Positions 42,101-49,307 of a stretch of 64,000 nucleotides of DNA are shown here, in pieces. The stretch covers positions 1-64,000 of the forward strand of contig CAYSOF010000031.1 in NCBI GenBank assembly GCA_964432595.1. Reading direction: 5' to 3'. The position numbers were made by a program, and so were the translations under genes. Positions within the stretch are counted from its first letter, which is position 1. The number at the start of each line of letters is the position of its first letter. The notes below the pieces were generated by a model, which did no database searches, had not been told where the DNA came from, and saw only the letters and a program-made list of their open reading frames with translations. Source of the stretch: DASYLJ01 sp964432595. Lineage in GTDB: Bacteria > Desulfobacterota > Binatia > DP-6.

Positions 42101-44952
42101 ACACCACGAACGAGATGATCAGCAACCTGCGCGACACGACGCAGAAGAACATGCAGCAGGACTGGCTCAAGACGAACCTCGCCAAGTTCAGCCGCATGCT
42201 CCAGGGCCAGAAGGACCTGAACACCGTCGGCCGCCTGATCCTCTCCGAGCTGGCGCCGGTCGTCTCGGCGCAGCAGGCGTTGTTCTACGTGCTCGACACC
42301 ACGAAAGAGGCGCCGCTGCTACGGCTCCTGGCCAGCTACGCCGCCGCCCAGGGCACGCCCCGCGAGCTCGACCTCGGCGAAGGCCTGATCGGCCAGTGCG
42401 CGGCGGAGGCGAAGAAGATCCACCTGACCCAGGTGCCGCAGGCCTACGTCCACGTCTCGTCGGGTCTCGGCTCGTCGCCGCCGCGGACCATCCTGGTCCT
42501 GCCCGTCGTGTTCGAGGGCCAGGTACGCGGCGTCCTCGAGCTGGCGTCCTTCGAGAGCTTCGACTTCACCCACCAGGCGTTCCTCGACCAGCTGATGGAG
42601 TCGATCGGCATCGTCATCAACACCATCGAAGCGAACATGCGCACCGAGGACCTGCTGAAGCAGTCGCAGTCCCTCGCGCAGGAGCTGCAGAGCCGGCAGC
42701 TCGAGCTGCAGCAGACGAACCAGGAGCTGCAGGAGAAGGCACGCCTGCTCGCCCACCAGAACGAGGAGGTCGAGCGCAAGAACCAGGAGGTCGAGCAGGC
42801 GCGTCAGGCGCTCGAGGACAAGGCGAAGCAGCTCGCGCTCACGTCGAAGTACAAGTCCGAGTTCCTCGCCAACATGTCGCACGAGCTGCGCACGCCGTTG
42901 AACAGCCTGCTGATCCTCTCCGATCAGCTCTGCAAGAACCCCGACGGCAACCTGCGGCCGAAGCAGGTGGAGTTCGCGAAGACGATCCACTCGTCGGGCA
43001 ACGACCTGCTGATGCTGATCAACGACATTCTGGACCTGTCGAAGATCGAGTCGGGCACCGTCGTGGTCGACGTGAACGAGCTGGCGCTGGACGACCTCGA
43101 CACCTACGTCGAGCGCACGTTCCGGCACGTCGCCGAATCGAAGGGTCTCGACTTCCGCATCACCCTCGATCCGCGGCTTCCGGTCTCGGTGTTCACCGAC
43201 GCCAAGCGCCTGCAGCAGATCATCAAGAACCTGCTCTCGAACGCCTTCAAGTTCACGCACCGCGGGAGCGTGACGCTGGCCGTCGAGCCCGCGACCGGCG
43301 GCTGGAGCCGCGACAACGAAGAGCTGAACCGCGTCGACGACGTCCTGGCGTTCTCGGTCTCCGACACCGGCATCGGCATCTCGGGCGACAAGCAGCACAT
43401 CATCTTCGAGGCGTTCCAGCAGGCCGACGGCAGCACGAACCGCAAGTACGGCGGCACCGGCCTCGGCCTCGCCATCAGCCGCGAGCTGGCGCGGCTGCTC
43501 CACGGCGAGATCGCCCTCGTCAGCAGCCCGGGCAAGGGCAGCACGTTCACCCTCTTCCTGCCGCGCACGTTCGTCTCGGCTCGCCCGCCGCGGAAGCTCC
43601 TCCCGAACGACGGCGCGATGGCGGGCACGGCGCTCGTGCACGCGATCGGCGAGCGCTTCGACGTCGATCGTCCCGCCCCGCCGCTCGCGACGACGCGGCA
43701 CCTGGCACTCGTACCGCCGCCGGCGCCCGAGCCCCCCGCGCTCGTCAACGAAGCCGGCGACGACCGCGATTCGATCCGTCCCGGAGATCGCGTCCTCCTG
43801 ATCGTCGAGAACGACCTCCAGTTCGCGCGCTTCCTCCTCGAAACCGCGCGCGAGCACGGCTACAAGGGGCTCGTGAGCACGCTCGGGGCGGCCGGCGTGA
43901 TGCTGGCGCAGGAGTACCAACCGTCGGCCATCACGCTCGACCTCGTCCTGCCCGACATCGCGGGCTGGCGCGCGCTCGAACGGCTCAAGAACGAGGTGAC
44001 GACCCGTCACATCCCCGTGTGCGTCATCTCCACCGAGGACGAGGGCGCCCGCGCGCTGCGCTCGGGCGCGCTCCGCTTCGTTCCGAAGCCCATCCAGAGC
44101 AAGGAGGTCCTCGACCAGCTGCTCGACGACCTCACCGCCTACGTCGACGAGCCGGCCAAGCACGTCCTGCTCGTCGGTCAGGACACCCCGAGCCTCGCCG
44201 CCCTGCGCGCGTCGCTCGTGGCGTCGGACGGCCTCCAGGCGACGCGGGCGGAGGACGCCCCGACGGCCCGCGCGCTGCTCGAGTCGCACCGGTACGACTG
44301 CGTGGTGATCGACGCCGCGTCGGTCGACGCGCCGCCGGAAGCCGTCCTGAACGGCGCCGGCCAGGGCACCGACACGACCGGCATCCTGGTGTACGGCGAC
44401 GCCGGCGGCCCGCACGAGGCCTGGGACCGCTTCGGGCGCAGCAATCACCGCGTCCGGCGCGTGCACTCGCCCGAGCGCCTGCTCGACCAGACGATGCTCT
44501 GCCTCCACCGTCGCATCGATACGCTGCCCGAGCCGGAGCAGCGGATGCTCCTCGACATCTACCAGTCGAACAAGCCGCTCGCGGGCAAGCGCGCGCTCAT
44601 CGTGGACGACGACATGCGCAACATCTTCGCCCTGTCGTCGGTCCTGGAAGACCACGCGATGAAGATCGTCTCCGCGGACAACGGGCGCGACGCGATCGCC
44701 CTCCTGAACACCCGCACCGACATCGACATCGTGCTGATGGACATCATGATGCCCGAGATGGACGGTCTCGAGACGATGCGCGAGATCCGCAAGATCCCCG
44801 AATGCAAGGGGCTCCCGATCATCGCCGTCACGGCGAAGGCCATGAAGGGCGACCGCGAGCGCTGCCTCGACGCCGGGGCCTGGGATTACCTCTCCAAGCC
44901 CGTCGACACCGCGCAGATGCTCGCCGTGTTGCGCGCATGGCTCCATCGCTGA
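39190..44952 (+). CDS. Giant soluble hybrid histidine kinase with nine tandem HAMP-type repeats
   Basis: The protein has 1920 residues. ATG 39190 follows GGGAG with 6-nt spacing. There is no transmembrane segment. Residues 151-978 are nine units of exactly 92 residues (FASEVTRVAREVGTEGKLGG, GTWKDLTDSVN and LSKKITVDVKGE), a poly-HAMP rod like that of group III kinases. A GAF domain (about 1000-1140) and a coiled coil follow. HisKA has H1231 (NMSHELRTPL). The ATPase has NLLSNAFKFT, DTGIGI and GGTGLGLAI. Three receivers end the protein: REC1 (about 1530-1650, LDLVLPD), a degenerate REC2 (about 1655-1775, lacking the acidic pair) and REC3 with D1851 (LMDIMMPEMDG). In fungal kin such rods sense osmotic or envelope stress. 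Its stop overlaps the next kinase start (TGATG). Confidence 0.9.
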   Translation: MGSAVATQTSTSQMAQVLEGLTALKKGDSSVRLPTEWTGLSGKVADAFNEVVELNARMAEELALLSRVVGKEGKLKRRGSLGDVRGFWLESIDNVNALIADLVHPTSETARVIGAVAQGDLLQTMAIEVDDRPLQGEFLRTAKTINKMVDQLGSFASEVTRVAREVGTEGKLGGQAKVKGVAGTWKDLTDSVNSMAGNLTGQVRNIADVTTAVANGDLSKKITVDVKGEFLELKNTINTMVDQLRSFASEVTRVAREVGTEGKLGGQARVEGVSGTWKDLTDSVNSMASNLTGQVRNIADVTTAVATGDLSKKITVDVKGEILELKNTINTMVDQLSSFASEVTRVAREVGTEGKLGGQADVQGVAGTWKDLTDSVNYMASNLTGQVRNIADVTTAVAKGDLSKKITVDVKGEILELKNTINTMVDQLSSFASEVTRVAREVGSEGRLGGQARVEGVSGTWKDLTDSVNSMAGNLTGQVRNIADVTKAVATGDLSKKITVDVKGEILELKNTINTMVDQLSSFASEVTRVAREVGTEGKLGGQADVKGVAGTWKDLTDSVNFMASNLTAQVRNIADVTTAVATGDLSKKITVDVKGEILELKNTINTMVDQLRSFAAEVTRVAREVGTEGILGGQADVKGVAGTWKDLTDSVNFMASNLTSQVRNIADVTTAVAKGDLSKKISVDVKGEILQLKITVNTMVDQLSSFASEVTRVAREVGTEGRLGGQAKVEGVSGTWKDLTDSVNSMAGNLTAQVRNIADVTTAVATGNLSKKITVDVKGEILELKNTINTMVDQLSSFAAEVTRVAREVGTEGMLGGQADVKGVSGTWKDLTDSVNFMAGNLTGQVRGIAKVVTSVANGDLQQKLTVDAKGEIAALADTINGMIDTLATFADQVTTVAREVGVEGKLGGQAKVPGAAGTWKDLTENVNQLAANLTTQVRAIAEGATAVTQGDLTRSITVEAQGEVAALKDTTNEMISNLRDTTQKNMQQDWLKTNLAKFSRMLQGQKDLNTVGRLILSELAPVVSAQQALFYVLDTTKEAPLLRLLASYAAAQGTPRELDLGEGLIGQCAAEAKKIHLTQVPQAYVHVSSGLGSSPPRTILVLPVVFEGQVRGVLELASFESFDFTHQAFLDQLMESIGIVINTIEANMRTEDLLKQSQSLAQELQSRQLELQQTNQELQEKARLLAHQNEEVERKNQEVEQARQALEDKAKQLALTSKYKSEFLANMSHELRTPLNSLLILSDQLCKNPDGNLRPKQVEFAKTIHSSGNDLLMLINDILDLSKIESGTVVVDVNELALDDLDTYVERTFRHVAESKGLDFRITLDPRLPVSVFTDAKRLQQIIKNLLSNAFKFTHRGSVTLAVEPATGGWSRDNEELNRVDDVLAFSVSDTGIGISGDKQHIIFEAFQQADGSTNRKYGGTGLGLAISRELARLLHGEIALVSSPGKGSTFTLFLPRTFVSARPPRKLLPNDGAMAGTALVHAIGERFDVDRPAPPLATTRHLALVPPPAPEPPALVNEAGDDRDSIRPGDRVLLIVENDLQFARFLLETAREHGYKGLVSTLGAAGVMLAQEYQPSAITLDLVLPDIAGWRALERLKNEVTTRHIPVCVISTEDEGARALRSGALRFVPKPIQSKEVLDQLLDDLTAYVDEPAKHVLLVGQDTPSLAALRASLVASDGLQATRAEDAPTARALLESHRYDCVVIDAASVDAPPEAVLNGAGQGTDTTGILVYGDAGGPHEAWDRFGRSNHRVRRVHSPERLLDQTMLCLHRRIDTLPEPEQRMLLDIYQSNKPLAGKRALIVDDDMRNIFALSSVLEDHAMKIVSADNGRDAIALLNTRTDIDIVLMDIMMPEMDGLETMREIRKIPECKGLPIIAVTAKAMKGDRERCLDAGAWDYLSKPVDTAQMLAVLRAWLHR
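39640..42123 (+). repeat. Nine tandem 276-bp coding repeats
   Basis: Units begin at 39640, 39916, 40192, 40468, 40744, 41020, 41296, 41572 and 41848. Units 1-7 are nearly identical in DNA as well as protein; units 8 and 9 diverge. All have exactly 276 bp, so recombination between them keeps frame. The reverse strand holds matching open frames that are not genes. Confidence 0.92.
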
Positions 44953-47096
44953 TGGGTCCGTTCATCGCACGGTCCGCCCGGCCCCCGGCGGACACGTCGC
45001 GCGAACGCGCGAACATCCTGGTGGTCGACGACCACCCGGACAAGCTCCTCGTCTTCCAGACGATCCTCGAGGAGCTCGACGAGAACGTCGTCACGGTGCG
45101 GTCGGGGCGCGACGCCCTGAAGCGCATGCTCGAAGACGAGTTCGCCGTCATCCTCCTCGACGTGAAGATGCCGGAGATGGACGGCTTCGAGACCGCCAAG
45201 CTGATCCGCGGGCGCCGGCGGTTCGCGCACACGCCGATCATCTTCGTGACCGCCTACGAGGACGAGATGCACCTGGCCGAGGGCTACTCGCTCGGCGCCG
45301 TCGACTACATCCTGACGCCCATCGTCCCCGACGTGCTTCGCAGCAAGGTGAGCGTCTTCGTCCAGCTCTTCCACCTGCGCAATCAGATCAAGCGCCAGGC
45401 CGACGAGCGCATCGCGCTGATGCGCGAGCAGGCCGCGCGCGAGGTGGCGGAAGCCGCGATCCGGCGGTCGGTGTTTCTCGCCGAGGCCAGCCAGGTGCTC
45501 GGCCACTCGCTCGACGCCGTGACGACGGCGCAGGCGCTCACCCGCTTCGTCGTGCCACGCACCACGGAGCTCTGCGCGCTGGCCCTGGTCGACGACGCCG
45601 GCCAGGTGCGCCAGACGGAGATCGCGTGGCTCGGCGACGACGAGACCGTGCGCACCGACTCGGTGGCGACGATCTCCGACCCGCGGCTCGCCCCCGCGAT
45701 CGCCGCGGCCCTCGCCGGCACCGAGCCCGAGCGCGTCACGCTCGACACCGACGCGACGTCGCTCCAGCTGTCCCCGGGCCACGACGCCGCGCTCGGCTTC
45801 CCGCTGCGCTGGGTCACGATCTACCCGCTGCGCGCCCGCGGACGGCGCATCGGCGCGCTGCTGGTCGGCGCCTCCGCCGCGCGCACCATCACATCGGCCG
45901 ACCGGGCGCTGGCCGCCGACGTCGCCGGACGCACGGCGATCGCGCTCGACAACGCCCTGCTCTACACGCGCATCCAGGAGGCCGATCAGCGCAAGGACGA
46001 GTTCCTCGCGATGCTCGCGCACGAGCTCCGCAACCCGCTCGCACCCATCCGGAACGCCCTCAACGTCCTGCGTCTGTCGATGCCGCAGGACGGCATCGTG
46101 GGCCGCAGCCAGAGCATCATCGACCGCCAGGTGCAGCAGCTCACCCGCATCGTCGACGATCTGCTCGACGTGTCCCGCCTGACGCAGGGCAAGATCCGCC
46201 TCGAGCGCACCGTCGTCGAGCTGGGCCTGGTGCTCGAGCGCGCGCTCGAGACCGCACGCACCGTCATCAGCGAACGCGGCCACGCGCTCGACGTGCAGCT
46301 GCCGTCCGTCCCGGTCCACGTCGACGGGGATCCCGTCCGGCTGGCGCAGGTGTTCGCGAACCTGCTCAACAATGCGGCCAAGTACACGCCCGAGGGCGGC
46401 AGCATCCGCGTCACGGCGACGCTCGACGGCGCGACGGTGCACGTGCGGGTGCAGGACGACGGCGAGGGCATCGGCCCCGACGTGCTGCCGCACGTCTTCG
46501 ACCTGTTCGCCCAGGGCAACCGCTCGCTGGCGCGCTCGGAGGGCGGCTTGGGCATCGGGCTCACCGTCGTACGGAGCCTCCTCGAGAAACATGGCGGCTC
46601 GGTCGAGGCCCGCAGCGACGGCCCCGGGCTCGGGAGCGAGTTCGTCGTCCGCCTGCCGATCGCGACGGCCGTGCCGTCGGAGCCGGTCGCGGAGGAGTCG
46701 CCCACCGCACCCGCGACCGGGCTCCGTGTCCTCCTCGTCGACGACAACGCCGACGCGAACGAGGCCCTCGAGGCGCTGCTACGGATGGACGGCCAGGAGG
46801 TGCGGCAGGCGCTCGACGGGCCGACGGCGCTCGAGATCGCGCGCGAGTTCCGCCCCGAAGTCGTGCTGTGCGACCTCGGCCTCCCCGGCATGGACGGCTA
46901 CGAAGTCATTCGCCGCCTGCGCGAGGAGCTCGCCGACGCGATGCCGATCATCGCCGCCGTCACCGGCTACGCGCGCGCGGAGGACCGCCGGCGGACGCGC
47001 GAAGCGGGATTCGACTACCACCTGGCGAAGCCGGTCGCGCTGGAGGCGCTCCGCGCCGTGTTGCAGGCGCGCGGCCGCGGCGTCGCGACGCCCTGA
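44952..47096 (+). CDS. Soluble hybrid histidine kinase (REC-GAF-HisKA-HATPase-REC)
   Basis: The protein has 714 residues, starting inside the stop of the poly-HAMP kinase (TGATG). An N-terminal receiver has D70 (VILLDVKMPEMDG) and VTAYEDE. A short coiled coil leads to a GAF-like domain (about 165-340). HisKA has H357 (MLAHELRNPL). The ATPase has NLLNNAAKYT, DDGEGI and GGLGIGL. A second receiver carries D641 (LCDLGLPGMDG) with LAKPV. The input receiver could be phosphorylated by the neighbouring kinase, so the pair may form one relay. Upstream ATG 44937 is possible. Confidence 0.88.
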   Translation: MGPFIARSARPPADTSRERANILVVDDHPDKLLVFQTILEELDENVVTVRSGRDALKRMLEDEFAVILLDVKMPEMDGFETAKLIRGRRRFAHTPIIFVTAYEDEMHLAEGYSLGAVDYILTPIVPDVLRSKVSVFVQLFHLRNQIKRQADERIALMREQAAREVAEAAIRRSVFLAEASQVLGHSLDAVTTAQALTRFVVPRTTELCALALVDDAGQVRQTEIAWLGDDETVRTDSVATISDPRLAPAIAAALAGTEPERVTLDTDATSLQLSPGHDAALGFPLRWVTIYPLRARGRRIGALLVGASAARTITSADRALAADVAGRTAIALDNALLYTRIQEADQRKDEFLAMLAHELRNPLAPIRNALNVLRLSMPQDGIVGRSQSIIDRQVQQLTRIVDDLLDVSRLTQGKIRLERTVVELGLVLERALETARTVISERGHALDVQLPSVPVHVDGDPVRLAQVFANLLNNAAKYTPEGGSIRVTATLDGATVHVRVQDDGEGIGPDVLPHVFDLFAQGNRSLARSEGGLGIGLTVVRSLLEKHGGSVEARSDGPGLGSEFVVRLPIATAVPSEPVAEESPTAPATGLRVLLVDDNADANEALEALLRMDGQEVRQALDGPTALEIAREFRPEVVLCDLGLPGMDGYEVIRRLREELADAMPIIAAVTGYARAEDRRRTREAGFDYHLAKPVALEALRAVLQARGRGVATP

Positions 47097-47103
47097 GCGC
47101 CCC

Positions 47104-47718
47104 ACGGACGCACTCGAGACGCTCGGCCGCACGATCGGCCTCTCCTTCGCCGCCGGCGTGAACCTGTACGCCACGGTCGCGATCCTCGGCCTCGCGCATC
47201 GCTATGGCTGGGTGGACCTGCCGCCCGAGATGGCGATCTTCGATCACGACGTGATCATCGCCGTCGCCGTCGCGCTCTACGCGATCGAGTTCGTCGCCGA
47301 CAAGCTGCCCTGGGTCGACTCGCTGTGGGACGCGCTGCACACCGTCGTGCGTCCGATCGGCGGCGCGGTGGTCGCGGTCGCGGCGCTCGGTCCGGCGTCG
47401 CCGGCGATGCAGGGCATGGCCGCGCTCCTCGGCTGGAGCATCGCCACCGGATCGCACCTCGGGAAGGCCGGCACGCGCGCCGTCGCCAACGCGAGCCCCG
47501 AGCCGTTCAGCAACTGGCTCCTCAGCGTGACGGAAGACGTCCTCGTCGTCGCCCTCGCGTGGGTGACTCTCGTCCACCCGGTGCTCGCGCTCGCCGTGAC
47601 GCTGGCGCTCCTCCTCGCGATCGTGCTGACGGCACGCGCGCTGTGGCGCGCGCTGCGCCGGCGGTGGCGCGAGGGCTCGGGGCGGGAGCGGGCCGGTCCG
47701 GCCCGCTCCCGCCCCTGA
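47104..47718 (+). CDS. DUF4126-family membrane protein (start codon unresolved)
   Basis: About 205 residues. Several hydrophobic segments and the family start LGRTIGLSFAAGVNLYATVA, then DKLPWVDSLWDALHTVVRPI, identify DUF4126, an inner-membrane family of unknown function. The homologous N-terminus lies just after the kinase stop (47096), but no ATG, GTG or TTG precedes LGRTIGL in frame. Position 47104 (ACG) is a placeholder; either a rare start codon is used or a sequence error hides the real one. The gene's last codons form half of a large hairpin. Confidence 0.7.
   Translation, partial: TDALETLGRTIGLSFAAGVNLYATVAILGLAHRYGWVDLPPEMAIFDHDVIIAVAVALYAIEFVADKLPWVDSLWDALHTVVRPIGGAVVAVAALGPASPAMQGMAALLGWSIATGSHLGKAGTRAVANASPEPFSNWLLSVTEDVLVVALAWVTLVHPVLALAVTLALLLAIVLTARALWRALRRRWREGSGRERAGPARSRP
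47679..47715. terminator. 18-bp hairpin inside the end of the DUF4126 gene
   Basis: Bases 47679-47696 pair perfectly with 47698-47715 around a single T. This is the strongest hairpin in the window. It encodes the Arg/Pro-rich C-terminus (GRERAGPARSRP) and lies between convergent stops at 47718 and 47728. Confidence 0.7.
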
Positions 47719-47727
47719 GGCTCGTGC

Positions 47728-48114
47728 TCAGCCGGCGGCGGCCGTCGCCGCGGTGATCGGCGTCACGCGCGACACGCTGCTGGCGCTGGCCGATGCCATC
47801 GTGCAGCTGCCTTCGAACGTCGCGCCCTCGTGGATCACGAGCGACGGGGCGCTGATGTTGCCGTGCACCTTGCACGGGGCACACAGCTCGAGCCGCGTCG
47901 ACGCCGTGATGTCGCCCTTCACGGTGCCGTGCACGGTGACCGTCGTCCCCGTGATGCGCGCATTGACGACGGCGTTCTTGCCGACCGTCAGGACGTCCTT
48001 CGCCGTCACCTCGCCTTCGACGCGGCCTTCGATCTTCGCCGGGCCGCCGAGCACCACCGTACCCGTGAGGGTCGTGTTCTCGTCGAGAAACGCACTCACC
48101 ATCGTCTCCGCCAT
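47728..48114 (-). CDS. Bactofilin (polymer-forming cytoskeletal protein)
   Basis: The protein has 128 residues from ATG 48114, which follows GGGAGGTGGAGGTC. The central beta-helix (about 15-105) has the bactofilin repeats TGTVVLGGPAKIEGRVEGEV, GKNAVVNARITG, VHGTVKGDI and HEGATFEG. Bactofilins polymerise without nucleotide and act in cell shape, stalks or polar positioning. Flanking tails are short; the C-terminal one is Ala/Ser-rich. No peptidase partner (M23) lies nearby. Confidence 0.87.
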   Translation of the reverse strand: MAETMVSAFLDENTTLTGTVVLGGPAKIEGRVEGEVTAKDVLTVGKNAVVNARITGTTVTVHGTVKGDITASTRLELCAPCKVHGNISAPSLVIHEGATFEGSCTMASASASSVSRVTPITAATAAAG

Positions 48115-48174
48115 GACCTCCACCTCCCACGCGCATCATGTCGAGCGGGCCGGCGGGTTGCGAGCACTTTCGCG

Positions 48175-48948
48175 TCAGGAGCGGCCGTCGACCCCGACCC
48201 GCACGCCCTGGGCTCGGAGGCGGGCCTGGGTGCGGCGGCCCTGCGCCTCCAACCGGCGCAGGATGGTCTCGCCGACGCGCGGGAACACGCCGACCATCCG
48301 CGTCATAAACCCCCGAAATGCCGGGAATGACGCGATGAGCTGGTCGCGTTCGATCATCGCGATCCCGCGCGCCGCCACGACCTCGGCCTCGAGGAGCCGC
48401 GGCGCCGTGAACGACATCGCAGCGCCTTCGTCGGCCTGCTTGTCGCGCAGCATCGGCGTCGCGATCCCGTCCGGGCAGAGGACCGAGATCCGGACGCCCG
48501 TCCCGTGCAGCTCGACGGCGAGCGCCAGGCTGAACGCGCGGACGCCGTGCTTCGTCGCGCAGTAGACCGCCTCGCCGGGCACCGGGAGCCACGACGCGAG
48601 GGAGCCGACGTTCAGGATGCGCCCCGCACCGCGCGGGCGCATCACCTCGACCGCGGCGCGCGTCCCGTTGATGACACCGAGCAGGTTCACCGCGACGACG
48701 CGCGCGATCTCCGCGTCGGGCTGGTCGGCCGCGCTGCCCGCACCGAGCACGCCCGCGTTGTTGATCCACAGCGTCGGCTGCACCTCGCGCGCGAGCGCGC
48801 GGCACGCGTCGGGGTCGGTCACGTCGAGCACGCGCTCGGTGCCCTGCACGTCGACGGGCACGACGTCCCAACCCTTGGCGGCGAGCCCTCGGCAGAACGC
48901 GCTGCCGAGCCCGCCGCCCGCTCCCGTGACCACTGCGCGGCCGTGCAT
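48175..48948 (-). CDS. Short-chain dehydrogenase/reductase
   Basis: The protein has 257 residues, a classical SDR. TGAGGGLG (8-15) binds the dinucleotide, LDVTD and NNAG follow. The catalytic residues are S116, Y129 and K133 (YCATK). The C-terminal 50 residues are basic (RRLEAQGRRTQARLRAQGVR) and may be membrane-associated. A GGGAG precedes the ATG closely. Substrate unknown. Confidence 0.85.
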   Translation of the reverse strand: MHGRAVVTGAGGGLGSAFCRGLAAKGWDVVPVDVQGTERVLDVTDPDACRALAREVQPTLWINNAGVLGAGSAADQPDAEIARVVAVNLLGVINGTRAAVEVMRPRGAGRILNVGSLASWLPVPGEAVYCATKHGVRAFSLALAVELHGTGVRISVLCPDGIATPMLRDKQADEGAAMSFTAPRLLEAEVVAARGIAMIERDQLIASFPAFRGFMTRMVGVFPRVGETILRRLEAQGRRTQARLRAQGVRVGVDGRS

Positions 48949-49027
48949 GCGCTCCCGTATCGCCTCGAGCTGCCGGCGGGCAACCGCTTGACGGCCCGCC
49001 CCACGCCGTCCTACTCCAAGCCCGGTT

Positions 49028-49044
49028 TTCCTGGGGGACAGGAA
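49028..49044 (+). promoter_or_regulatory. Inverted repeat before a small gene
   Basis: ttcctg-N5-caggaa overlaps the likely ribosome binding region (ggaagggg) of the gene at 49056. It could be an operator or an RNA hairpin that masks the site. Confidence 0.3.
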
Positions 49045-49055
49045 GGGGCTGACGC

Positions 49056-49307
49056 ATGGACGAGTTGGCCGCGCAGCAGATTCTGGAGACGCGCGACGAG
49101 GTGGTGCTGGTGCTGCGACGCATCGCCGATCGCCTGGCGGTCCTGTCCGCGCCGGAAGCCCGCGAGCCGCTCCGCCGCCTGACGGCCACCGTCGACGCCC
49201 TCGCCCGCGAGGCCGACGGCGTGCTGGGTCGCACGAGGCCCGACGACGCCGCGCGCTCGTGGCGCACCGTCGAGTTCGTGCGCCGCGGCGCCGACCTCGA
49301 AGCCTAG
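49056..49307 (+). CDS. Small uncharacterised helical protein
   Basis: The protein has 83 residues, probably all-helical and cytoplasmic (LETRDEVVLVLRRIADRL, EPLRRLTATVDALAREAD). It has no signal peptide and no known motif. A ggaagggg ribosome binding site supports the ATG. Its TAG and the TAG of the convergent antiporter gene overlap in the palindrome CTAG. Confidence 0.6.
   Translation: MDELAAQQILETRDEVVLVLRRIADRLAVLSAPEAREPLRRLTATVDALAREADGVLGRTRPDDAARSWRTVEFVRRGADLEA

Noticed and set aside
39640..42123. CRISPR or satellite repeat
   Set aside because: Units are 276 bp, contiguous and coding in one frame for HAMP-type repeats; there are no spacers or cas genes.
42319..44946. An 875-residue reverse frame across the poly-HAMP kinase
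   Set aside because: It is the complement of the well-supported kinase domains and has only biased Arg/Glu/Val composition.
47060..47130. Programmed frameshift fusing the hybrid kinase to the DUF4126 protein
   Set aside because: The receiver domain ends normally just before its stop and no slippery sequence is present.
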